A stretch of 47,880 bases of DNA. It comes from Collybiopsis luxurians FD-317 M1 (Eukaryota; Basidiomycota; Agaricomycetes; Agaricales; Omphalotaceae). Position 1 is the stretch's first letter. Every line of letters starts with the position of its first letter. The position numbers were made by a program, and so were the translations under genes. Positions 34,000-44,300 of this stretch are shown here, piece by piece. Under the pieces are notes generated by a model, which was not told the origin of the DNA, made no database searches, and saw only the letters and a program-made list of their open reading frames with translations. The stretch lies in NCBI GenBank assembly GCA_000827265.1, contig KN834755.1, forward strand, positions 405,005 to 452,884, given 5' to 3'.

Positions 34000-35326
34000 A
34001 ACAACAGCATAGTAAACAGACCGAGCAGACCGAGAAACTGCATGCACATGAGTGGGATCATTCTCTGTTTACTGCTTTCACTGATACGCATCCAGATTCT
34101 TCATCAATGTCTCAAAGCACAGGTAGCTCTGATGCTGAATTATTATTATAGTCTATTCTAATTACTTCTAAATATCAGACAGTCAGCCTAGCTCTCCCCG
34201 CCACTTGATTGATCAAGCCAGACATGAGCGTCATGCTCAAATGAAGCTCCTTCAGCTTGATACCGAGAGTAATATTAATGACCATGAAATCTCAATTTGA
34301 TGCTAACCCTTTTTTCATTTTTTAGGTATTGTTCAACAAGAAGTACATCTCCAGGCTGTTGAAGAGGCCCATCAGCAGGCAGAACAAGCAGTGGCAGAGG
34401 CCCAAGAGGCATTAGAGCTTCAACTGACACTCTCCCAAGAGAATATCTGTAAGACGCCATCTATTTCTCAAGGAAAAATACCGATATCTATTGATTGAAT
34501 TTTCAGAGCTCATCTGAAAAACTGTCTCCATGCCTCCTCCTCCCCGAGCCTGTCAGACTCTTCAGAGTCTTTCATTTTCACTGAGCACCCCCCTCTGGTA
34601 CTGGTATCACAGGTGCCAAGATTGATGACCCTCCCCAGAGTCCAACAAAACTGAGCAGGGTTTTTACGCCTGTAACACCTACCCGGAACCATGCGAAGTC
34701 TATTCCTGCTACTCCCAATCAGAAGGTTCATTTTAGATCATCCACTGAACCGTCAGAGGGGTCGGATGATGGCACTGAGACCCCAGAATTTCACCTTGGC
34801 GCAGTCTATACACCAGTCAGGTCTCAAACCCCATCCCCTCCTCCATACAGCCGCAAGAGGGTCCAGAAGCTCTGGGTTGTCTACTGGGGCAGGAACAACT
34901 GTGATGGGATCTTTGATTCCTGGTATGGAGATGATGGGGCTGCTGCAGCTACTGAATAGAGCAAGCCAGGATACATCCACCGCACATTCACAGAGACCAA
35001 CCTGGCCCAACAAGCATACAAAGAATGCAAGGCCACTGGGGTTTTGGAGGCTTTGAAAATGCCCCTCAAGGATCAGCGCAAGGAATGGTTTGTTGTTGTG
35101 GTTGGAGAAAAGCCAGGAGTTTATTGTCGATTGTGTGTACCTTTTCCAGCTTCCTTGCATTTAGACTTATTCCTTCTCTTTCAGGGGTGTTGTCAAGAAT
35201 GGGCTTGGTTATCATGGAGGCAAGATCTGTCATGTAGATGGAAGCTATCAGGATGCGGAGGCTCTTTACAAAAGCTATAAGGATCAGGGCAAGGTGAAGA
35301 AGCTCAAAAGCTGGCACATTGCTTAA
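34000..35326 (+). pseudogene. KDZ-borne accessory gene with RNase H1-N-like end, broken
   Basis: Divergent from the coiled-coil gene. Exons read QHSKQTEQTEKLHAHEWDHS, then SPRHLIDQARHERHAQMKLL, then a coiled coil (EEAHQQAEQAVAEAQEALEL), a Ser/Pro/Thr-rich linker and two similar C-terminal modules: KLWVVYWGRNNCDGIFDSWY and KEWFVVVVGEKPGVY...GLGYHGGKICHVDGSYQDAE. The second resembles the RNase H1 N-terminal (viroplasmin-like) hybrid-binding fold (W-[FY]-V-V...G..PGVY...A); this is a tentative fold call. Two lesions: a frame change at the six-C run near 34589-34594, where one more C would restore phase, and an in-frame TAG at 34957-34959 inside the first module. The exon before 34000 is not located. 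Confidence 0.5.
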
Positions 35327-36144
35327 TTATCATATACAGATGTAAATCTGGCTTTAGATACTCCCCATACGCCTTGCCTATGCTTTCTTCACTTGGTCAC
35401 TTGCTATACATATATTTTTTTCACCGCTGTACAAGTATTTTAAATGGTCATACTTGGTGATACTCATACATATGGTTACTGGATGGAACTTTGAACATAA
35501 ACCTGAAATCAAGTTTTGTACACAATTCAGATGGTCATTCAGCAACGTATTCAGCTTTTCACTGGCTGGGAAGTAATGAGCTCATCTTTGAGAGATATCG
35601 AGATGCAGATGACAATTGTATGCAAGAAATGAAAAGTATACTGCCTGTGAGAACCTTTGAGAGTGATCTCTCTGAGTGCATCTGCAGGTGTGCTGGAGAA
35701 ATTAAAAGCTAGTGTCTAACCTGATTGGTTTCAACACTGGGATTGATTGAAGTAAGCACTACACAGTTTGAGATGCATCTGAGATATGAAGTTGCAGAAT
35801 GAACACAATGAGGATCTACTTCGTATGTGAATTTGCAATCAAACATTTGATCATACCACTACAAAACAAAAGAATGTTTAATGACATCTATCTGGGGAAT
35901 TTTCCTCCTTCAAAAAGTAAGGAGTGTATAGAATACACTCCTCTGATGCCATGTTCAAATTTTGGGATTCATTGGAGAAGTAGAATCATGGAAATGGGCA
36001 ATGTAACATCTTGTGTTAATACATGTGTACGACATCCAAAACAATGCCTTACATATAAGTCAAAATTGACTATGAACACTTCACAATAGTCAATGTAGGG
36101 AATGCAACTATTATTGATACTTAGGATATGTATGTAACATGTAT
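35327..36144. other. AT-rich gap inside the KDZ element
   Basis: About 800 bp between the 3' ends of the convergent accessory (+) and TET/JBP (-) genes. Two unremarkable plus-strand frames (35491-35712, 35799-36089) have no recognisable content. Confidence 0.4.
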
Positions 36145-37917
36145 TTAAGTACTTGGTTTAAGCATGTCCATACCAATTCGCCAAAGATCTTTATGATACA
36201 TATCCCAAGCCTGACGCTGCTTCTCTGAAGCCCTGGCCTTAAACTCTTTGTCGGTCATGAACCCATTATGATAAAAATGAAGGTTACCGGCTGCTGTGAA
36301 AAAGGCGATGGAGTGACGACATTCATCACTGCCAATGGGAATGTTAGTGTGTGAGATGGCAGCAGAAGGGAAGATGAATCCACATCCTGAGGGGAACTTG
36401 ATGACAATTCCAAGCTCCCAGAGAATTAGGTGGCCCCCCATTTTGTGGTTGAAAGGTCCGCAACACCAGACCACACACATGGTGAAGAAAACATTGAGCA
36501 GGTCATTGTGGAGCTCTGACACAGCAAAGTCGAGATTGAGGTGGCAGGCTGCAAAGCAGACATCCGGGAAATTTTGCTTTAGGTGAGGATTGTGGACATT
36601 GGCAAGCTGGTGATTGAGGTTGGTAAGAAGGGTGTGTATCTGGGAAAAATAGGACTCAATGCCATCTATGCAAAAGTCAGCATGGAGAAGAATAAAAAAA
36701 GTTTGAGGACTCACAATCGCACAGTCTGGCCATCCGCTTGACGAAGGGATCCCCCAGGATTTCTTCCCAAACCCCAGCATTATGTTTCATCTGTGCAAAA
36801 TTCATCGGCTCCATCTGACCTTGACCCATGGAATACCTGCAAGGCATACTGATGTACATTCCACGACAGTGTTTCCTGCACTTAGGAGGAACTTTGAAAC
36901 AATCCCGTGCCCACTCAAAATGCTGCTGGATCTTTGGGACCACTGTAGTCATCCAGTCCATGGATGGCCATGCAAGAAATGCAGTGAGATGATGGCCCTC
37001 GTTGGATTGAAAGAGTCAATTGACACTGTAGATTCCGGTGAGCAAATTGCACTTGATTGCAAATAAAATACATACTAGGGATTAGATTTGACCAATGTCA
37101 AACTGGAATAGCAGAAGACATCAGAAACAGAGAGAATTTTGGGGTGAATGAGTGGCTTGGGTCCTGTCCAGCCTTGACTCCAACGAGTGGGGGATGTTAC
37201 GAGAACAGCATTCCCTTCTGTTACCTTGATCTTGGACAATGCTACCTGTTTGAGTGTGGAGCTGGTATCAAGCTGCCGCTGGTATTGTTTGGCCCGCTGT
37301 TTTTCACAGTCGCGATGATGAGCTTTGTGGCGTTTCCATTGTGCAGCGTCATGGTCAGGGTTACCAATGTAGGGACAGATGGGCAAGGGATATGTTGGCT
37401 GGGTTGGTGTCAGTAGGTTGGAAAGGGGGTTAAAGACAGGGGCTATTGCTGCACTAGAGGAGGTTACAGCCGGTGACAGTGAAATGGCAGTGGAAGTGGG
37501 CATATCTTTGATGGCATCGGTTAGCCCATTGTCCCAGGCCTCGTCGCTGCACTGATAGGCATTGGTGAGAAGATTCTTGATATTAATGTCAACCATGTAG
37601 TCTGAGCAGGAGGATGCCAGGCTGAACTCCCTACGGCTGCGGGTGACATGAAATCCTAAAGAGCTGGGTCAGTATCATCATAAACGTATGATGGGACAAA
37701 TGAATAGGCTTCAGTGTCCCCAAGGTTGGGGTCACTTCATGCCACGCCACATGTCAAGTCAATAGAATCTTCAGTGCCTCCCAAGGTCGGGGTCACCGAA
37801 GATCCCGGACACATCGTGCTGGAAAAACAAGGACTTACCAGTAATGTTGCTGTTCATGGCTGAAGCTGAGGTGAGCAGAGACTCCAGCTCTGTGGCCTTA
37901 CGCTTGCGGGAGGTCAT
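36145..37917 (-). CDS. TET/JBP-type 2-oxoglutarate/Fe(II) dioxygenase (KDZ-borne)
   Basis: Exons: MTSRKRKATELESLLTSASA (from 37917), GFHVTRSRREFSLASSCSDY with the long 37596 exon, GHHLTAFLAWPSMDWMTT / CRKHCRGMYISMPC, and the catalytic exon starting at about 36708. The last holds DVCFAACHLNLDF, the HxD iron motif in SELHND, GGHLILWELGIVIKFPSG, the distal His in ISHTNIP, and the 2-oxoglutarate-binding Arg in DECRHSIAFFTAAG. This order and spacing is that of fungal TET/JBP enzymes, which oxidise 5-methylcytosine in DNA using Fe(II) and 2-oxoglutarate. Basidiomycete members are known to travel with KDZ transposons. No stop was found in the recognised exons. The junction between about 37120 and 36990 is not resolved with certainty. 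The enzyme may counter DNA methylation of the element; that role is inference. Confidence 0.85.
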
Positions 37918-38057
37918 GGCGGCAAAGGTGAAGAACACAGATGCAACCTCTTTTTATTTTGACTAAGCTAGAAGTCACGTGATTTCACATGAGTGCATTT
38001 GCTCGTGATCACAAATGTTGACACAACACAACTTTTTGTTCATACCTCTAAATCATC

Positions 38058-41000
38058 ATGCCCGAAAAATTGCATCCTGGTCTCAGAAAAGTTCTCGTCC
38101 ACCTATCTACTGATTCATCCTCTAATGCCCGCCGAACACGCTCCAGCAAAACCACCATTATCCAACCCAGCAATATGCAACGGTTGAAGGAGTCCCAGAG
38201 GGTGCAAGAAGTTCATGTTCTGAATGTTGAGCCAATAGTTGGCGAAGATGAACCTTTCTATGATCTGTCACTTTTCAATACCCAGCAACCATGGGTAATT
38301 CCAATGCCCAGTAATGGCGGGGGTGAATGGGAAGATATTGAGGACAGTGGGTTCCAGAGGGAATGTCAGGAAGTTTATGAGGATATCTGGAATGGAATAC
38401 GGAGAAGGTCTGTAATACTGAGTATTATCAGTGCCATATCAACTTGCTAATGTTCTTGCAGCTACCGTTACGATGACAGAAACCGCAGTGACCGAATAGA
38501 ATGCCTTGTCCTTCATTGGCTTTCTCAGTATGATGAGATGGTGAATGGATACCAGGATTGGGTATACAATGAAGAACTCCAATTTTGCATGCCAGAAAGC
38601 ATAGAGGGTTGCACTTCACTGACTGTGCTGGTAACAGATGTTTTCAGTATGTATCATTCTCATGAACAAAGATTCTGACTGACCATATTTAGCCACATCA
38701 ATAAAGCAAATCCCTTTGCCAGGAGACACCTATGAATCCACATCCATGATTTGTGCAGGTGTATTTCTGTCATCACCCCTTCAACACAACACAGGATTCT
38801 CTACACGAGTGCTCGAGCTCTATCATAACCTTTCCACCTGATGTCCTTGCCTCTCTGTTCAACCCTTTATCAAAGGTCTATGTGATCTTCAAGGTTCTCC
38901 TTTCAAGCTGTCCCTTTCCACCCAGTTTTCTTGCAGCTACAATGCCTACCTTGAGATCATACAGCATGTGAGGAAGAAGGTCCAGCATGTCCTTGGTCGA
39001 AACCACCCTGACTGGCAGGTAACCCATGCCTGTCCCTGCTGCCAGCTGGAACTTCAAGAAGATGAGCAGCTCCCTGTTTGCATGTTTGTCACAATGGATG
39101 GAAACAATTCCCTCAAGCGTGTCAAGCGAAAGACAGAGATAGAGGACGATGCACCAGCTGAGGCTTCCAAGGCTGGAAGGATTACAGAAAGAAATGATCC
39201 TCATGAGGGCGGGGGAGACTATTTTCTTTCTTGTGACAAGGTGGATCATTGGGCTGAGGATCACTGGGCAGATATTCTGGTGTTTGTTCCCAAGAGTTCC
39301 TTCAAGCAGTGGGTCTGGGCGAATGGTAGGTGTGAGGAGAAATGGTTCAATGGTAATGATAGTAATACTCATCGAATGTGGGCAAAGTTTTGCGAAACTG
39401 GTATTTTCCTTCTTATCTGTTGCCATGGTCTGGTCCTCCTCCTGTGTGATATGGTGAAGTCCAGGGAACAGTATGTTTATATGTTCATTATTGCAATGTC
39501 ATTGACTGATTCAGCTTGTGCCAGATCTAAATACCCTCTTGCAGTCCTCCATCAATTTCTCGACACTACAAAGACACAATGTGAGTGGGCAGGTCAGACC
39601 GGCACTCCCAAAGGACGGCTAGTATTCTGCTATGACATTGGATGTAGGCTGGAGAAGACCATTGCTTGTAGCCCTTTGTTGGGCTTGGCGCAGCACATGG
39701 GTCTTCAGGCGGCCGTTGGGACAATGCATGGGTATGCGCACGAGAGGGCATGTCAGCTGAACTACCTCCTTCTCTATATGTCTGGTGCTGGACTGGAGGA
39801 TGGTGAAACATGCGAAAGATATTTCTCCAAGTCTAATGAACTTGCATCCTCCACCCATCATGCAAGCGTCTTCCACTGCCGGCAAATCATATCCGAATAC
39901 GCTTACCACACAGACAATTTTGAAACATATGGAAATCTCAGTAAATTCCTTTATAACAACTACTGACAAGCCCTGAATATTCTTAACACCATACCCACCC
40001 TCCGATCCCACTTGCTGGAAGCCGGCATTTCTGATCCCTCTGTCTTCTACCAATGGCTGGTAGAAGAGGGGGAGTATCTGCAGAATTTAAGCAGAGAACC
40101 TCCGGAGGAAACCCTCAAGATGCAGTATTATCGCACCCTGGTGGCCCTGGGCAAGTGCCGCAATACTTTGAAGGTGGCAAAGGAAAGCTGGCTCGCGTAT
40201 GTTCTGGGCGAGCATGATAGAACGAACATCCTTGAATGTGCTGTTCGTCATTCCTGTGAAAATGAACAGAAGCTCATCCGTGATGCCCAAGTCCTAGAGG
40301 AGAAGTTAGACATTCAGATATGCTGGATGGAAGGATGTGCAGAATGGAAAGAGACAAAAGGGTTGGTCACTACCGCAAAGTACCAGAGAGCATTGGACAA
40401 ACTGGAGGCTCTTCTCATCTCTTGAATTTTTGAGCTTTCCCGGTTAAATGTGTCTGGAACAGGTGTGTAGTCTTGATATCAACCCTTAAATATTCCTCAT
40501 ACATTTAACAGGCTACAAGATGTGCAAGCACCTTGCAAATGCACTGAAGACTCAGTCCAAGGCCATTCAAAATGCAGTAACAGAATACAACGCCATTGCC
40601 TCCAGCATGACACCACCGCGGCGGGAAATATCATGGGACGAGGTAGTAGAATACACCTTTCTTTCCGAATTCAACATCCTCTGGGACACTCGGGAAGATG
40701 TTCGTACCAAGAATTGGGCCACCCCAGCCAATTGCATCCTCATGAGCCAGTTCTACAAGGTTATCCAGGCAGAGGAAGAGCTCCGAAGTCTACACCAGCA
40801 GATTCAACACCTTGTGACTTACATGAAGACAGAGACTGAGGAGCTTATCTCCAAGGAGCAGGAACTTGCTTCTGCTGCTCCTACTCTTGCTCTTCAAGTC
40901 AGGAGATATCAGCTGGAGCGAGGTCGATTTAATGCCATTCACAGGAAGAGGCTCCTTGCCATTCGCAGGCTTGCAGGCTTCAACAGTGCCAATAACAGGT

Positions 41001-41170
41001 ATTTCTTTCCCAGTACCTCCTTAGAATGTAGTGTTCAGATAGAAGTGGATGAGAGGCCAGACGGTCATGAACTGGGATGGGATGACGACGACGATGAGGA
41101 TGAGGATGACGAAGACAATGAGAATGTCAACCAGGAGGCAGATGATGTACTCTCCGTAGCCATAGATTAG
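38058..41170 (+). pseudogene. KDZ transposase with three in-frame stops
   Basis: Start MPEKLHPGLRKVLVHLST. Exons continue with ECLVLHWLSQYDEMVNGY and GVFLSSPLQHNTGFSTRVLE. The core has a cysteine motif (HACPCCQLELQ), MDGNNSLKRV, GIFLLICCHGLVLLLCDMV, CYDIGCRLEKT, GYAHERACQLNYLLLYMSGA and GLEDGETCERYFSKSNELAS. These are hallmark blocks of the KDZ family; the Asp of MDGN, the Asp of YDIGC and a Glu near CERYF are plausible catalytic residues. A long C-terminal helical region follows (KMCKHLANALKT, EEELRSLHQQIQHLVTYM) and an acidic tail. TGA codons at 38839-38841, 39964-39966 and 40423-40425 interrupt otherwise open exons, at places where Arg (CGA) fits: LST-stop-CPCLSVQPF, NNY-stop-QAL, LIS-stop-IFELSRL. 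The copy should therefore be inactive unless the stops are bypassed. Confidence 0.93.
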
Positions 41171-41289
41171 TATATAAGTGTATAGTATCTTTTTGCTATG
41201 AATTACACAGATTTCTACTGGTTAGTGTTCAGTGCTTTGTCGCTAAGGGGACAGTGAGCGGGAGGTGGGTGGAAAAGGTGGGAAGGCGG

Positions 41290-41539
41290 AAGGCGGGAAG
41301 GGATGGCCGGAAGCAGCCATGATGCTCGGGAAGAGGGAGCGCTCTGGAAGCGCGTAATTTGCTGTGGGATGCCGGACCTGTGTTGCAGAAATCCTACCTC
41401 AGTATAATGTGTATTATATTTACTGAGGATTTAACGTGTTTAGCTTGGGGTATGAAATAGACCATATCACTATGTATACATAGCAAAAATCTTCCGATCA
41501 ATCCGTTCTATTGATGGTAATATGTGGGACTATCAGGTG
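41290..41539. repeat. Right terminal inverted repeat of the KDZ element
   Basis: Reverse complement of 30625-30875. Keeps several CpG sites that are TpG or CpA in the left copy, and vice versa. Confidence 0.9.
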
Positions 41540-41547
41540 CAGTTCGA
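41540..41547 (+). repeat. Target-site duplication of the KDZ element, right copy
   Basis: cagttcga, identical to 30617-30624. Confidence 0.9.
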
Positions 41548-42018
41548 GCCTGGGCTGAGTCAACTTTTTGATTCAGGGCCCAGAGCTAAGCGCTAAACGA
41601 ATTCAGCTCAATAAGCGCCCGCTGGCACACTGCTTGGTTTCCGATTGTATCGACGCAAGGCGAACATATGGCAAGTGCTACTTGACCTTAACTGGTGAAT
41701 GTTATTCTAACTGGCAGCTTGATTCGTACAGACTGTATGTTCGTATTTCCTCAAAGGCCAATGTCGATTTGGAGACAACTGCAGAAATGAACATCCTCGG
41801 TCCAATAGCAGTGCGTTCAAAGTCTATCGATCAATGACTTCGCTCTTACAAAGGGTTTGATGTATAGACCAGTCATGGGTCAATCCTACAACAGGAAACA
41901 AATCTTCAACGGTTGGGATGTTCAGGTTTGTGCTCGTTATTGTTTTTCTGTATTCATTGGCTGAAGAGGTCTTTGTCCTTGTTCTTGATGTTATTACTTT
42001 CTTTGTACCACTTCCCCG
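41548..42018. other. Flank of the KDZ insertion, 5' region of the nucleoporin gene
   Basis: 470 bp between the transposon and the recognisable part of the nucleoporin gene. A frame at 41568-41837 has no recognisable domain. The nucleoporin's first exon should lie in or beyond this stretch but was not found. Confidence 0.35.
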
Positions 42019-43947
42019 ATGACACCACCTACTACCGTCGTGTCTCTCTTCAGCCTCGATTCCATCTCGAACGATATAACGCTAGGAAAGGAAAAGCCTC
42101 TATGGCCGTTATCATCTTTTGGTCCCGCAAAATATGAGCCGACTCTAATTCTTGGTTTGGATCTATCTCCAGAAGAGTTGCGCGTCAAGGCATGGGAGGC
42201 AAAAGGGAAGAACGATTTAAACAGTTATGTAAAGTTCGAGACAGAAAGAATCTCGGGATGTGATGGGGCTTTCAATGTGTGTTCTCTATGTTCTGTATTC
42301 CACGCTGACTCTGAACTCCATTTCTAGAACGCACGAAACAATCTGCAAGCGCTACACGACCAAGCTCTGAAGCAAAGTAACAGCCTTACACCCAGTACTT
42401 TCGGCTCATCTGCATCCACATCGGCTTTCCCTTCATCATCATCGTCAACCTTCCCTTCTTCTTCTTCCGCGTTCGGCTCGTCATCTTCTACATTTGGCTC
42501 GAACCCTGCCTTTAGTTCGTCCGCCTCCGCACCTGCACTTTCAACGAACAGCGGAGGAGCATTTGGGTCGTTGGTAAACAGCACCCCTTCGGCATTTGGA
42601 AGTGCAGCATTCGGTCAGCCCTCTGCTTTAGGCTCATCCACCTCGACCCCGTCGCCATTTGGTAAGCCAGCTACGAGCGTATTCGGTCAGCCGGCTGCAA
42701 CTTCTGCTTTTGGAACGCCGGCTACAACGACGTCGGCGTTCGGTACTCCTACTGCTGCCCCGGCTACATTTGGGCAGCCGTCGGCTTTTGGTGGTAACAC
42801 TACCACCCCATCTAACCCTACTCCGTCCACATCTACGTCTGCGTTTGGTCAAACGAGTGCACCCACTTCCCTAATCAAGCCCGCTACGTCTGGCGGAGCG
42901 TTTTCAGCGTTTGCTAGTGGTGGACCGAGTGCCTTTGGATCCAGTGCTGGTTCTGGTGCCGGCGGAAGCTCGGCGTTTGGCTCGAGCGGGTTTGGGTCTA
43001 CTTCTCGCTCGGCTTTCGGTTCGACCATTCCGAATTCGAACTCAACTGGAGGAGCAGGCGGTTTTTCAGCGTTCGCCGGGGCGCAACCTTCTGCGTTCGG
43101 TTCTACAGCTCCTGCTTCGGGCTCGGGAACCAGTGGGTCTGTCTTTGGTCAACCCGCTACTACTTCAGTGTTTGGGTCCACGACGTCGAATCCACTACCC
43201 CCGACGTCTGCTTTCGGTGCACTCGCACCTGCTGCTCCAACCACATCTGCTGCTCCAACCACATCTGCTTTTGGTCAGCCCGCGTCGAGCACGGGTACAT
43301 CAGTGTTTGGCCAGCCAGCCACCGCGACGACGACGGCGACTTCAGCTTTCGGTCAGCCAAAGACTACTTCTGCTTTTGGCCAGCCAGCAGCACCGACATC
43401 TGCCTTTGGCCAACCGGCAGCACCGACCTCTGCCTTTGGTCAGCCGTCTGCTTTCGGTTCCTCTTCTTCCGCTGCACCCCAACAAGGATTTGGTGCGTTC
43501 GGAGCTAGTGGTGGTGGTAGTGGTGGTGGTGCATTTGGTTCCACCCCCTCCGCATTCGGTTCCGCTCCTGGTCCTTCATCTATATCCGCCTTCCCGACTT
43601 CAACGTCATCTGCCTTTGGTGCATCCCCATTTGCACCTTCATCCACGTCAGCCTTTTCTGCACCCACCTCCAACCCCACCTCCAATGCATTCGCAGCCCC
43701 CTCATCCTCCTCGTCTGCGACGTCAACAAAACCGGACTTTGACCACCCCCGATTTAAATCGATATTTGTCAAGGGTAAAACGCCGTATGATTCGCAGTTA
43801 CCGCCGAATTATTTGGAGGGGGTGTTGCCGAAGGGTGTGTTGGAGGCGTTTAAGAATGTGAGATTCGATTTTGAGGGGAGTGAGGGCAAGGGAGGGGAGA
43901 AGGGGGCGCCGGTACCGGAGTGGGTACCGCCTGTTGAGTTGAGGTAG
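42019..43947 (+). CDS. FG-repeat nucleoporin, Nup42-like
   Basis: Recognisable from about 42054 (acceptor CTTCAG): EKPLWPLSSFGPAKYEPTLI and GLDLSPEELRVKAWEA, spliced (intron 42277-42327) to NARNNLQALHDQALKQ. Then come about 400 residues of FG, AFG(Q/S)P and SAFGS repeats and a C-terminal segment (KSIFVKGKTPYDSQLPPNYL...GAPVPEWVPPVELR). The PLWPLSSYGPAK/SPEELR block followed by FG repeats is the layout of fungal Nup42-type nucleoporins, which sit on the cytoplasmic side of the nuclear pore and help mRNA export. These usually start with a CCCH zinc finger; I could not find one upstream, so the given start is provisional and the gene may be 5'-incomplete or have a distant first exon. Confidence 0.82.
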
Positions 43948-44300
43948 AGCATATTTGTATATGTGTAAGCAGGGGAGGAGGTCCTTACCAATGGATTGTT
44001 AAGGGTGGAATTGTTTGTCCATCCTGATCCATAAGTATCACGATGGTATTCGGTACCGGTAGTCATTCGATTTTTTATGCAAGTCGAAGGATTCTGGTAG
44101 ATGAATGGTTTATATAAACAATGTAGATATTGATGTTAATAAATAACTGAGAACTGAAAGTAAAATAGCAACCAGAAACATTCATAATCCGGGAATCAAG
44201 TATATACGCTGAACAAAATAGCAACCGCAGACACTCAATCAATGAATCAAGTATAATATGCACACTTTTTCAAGATGAATTTGAGGAGACCATACAATTT
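43948..44300. other. Intergenic spacer between convergent genes
   Basis: 3' ends of the nucleoporin gene (+) and seven-helix copy 2 (-) face each other. A diverged direct repeat (gaaagtaaaatagcaaccag / gaacaaaatagcaaccgcag; ...caatgaatcaagtata) occurs at about 44156-44255. No gene seen. Confidence 0.4.

Larger units (their letters stand above)
30625..41539. mobile_element. Complete KDZ transposon with TET/JBP gene (10.9 kb)
   Basis: Bounded by about 250-bp terminal inverted repeats starting CACCTGATAGTCCCACATAT and by an 8-bp duplication cagttcga. Contents from left: subterminal repeats, a coiled-coil accessory gene (-, 31331-33905), an accessory gene with an RNase H1-N-like end (+, about 34000-35326), an AT-rich gap, a TET/JBP dioxygenase gene (-, 36145-37917) and the KDZ transposase (+, 38058-41170). 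KDZ elements are known to be expanded in Agaricomycetes and to be linked with TET/JBP genes. The coding parts, except TET/JBP, carry nonsense changes, so this copy cannot move on its own. Confidence 0.92.

Noticed and set aside
34590..34620. 15-nt intron (GTACTGGTATCACAG) in the KDZ accessory gene
   Set aside because: Far too short to be spliced; a one-base loss in the preceding C run explains the frame change better.
42634..43861. Long frames antisense or out of frame to the FG-repeat region
   Set aside because: They are shadows of a low-complexity repeat; the plus-strand FG frame has the nucleoporin signature.
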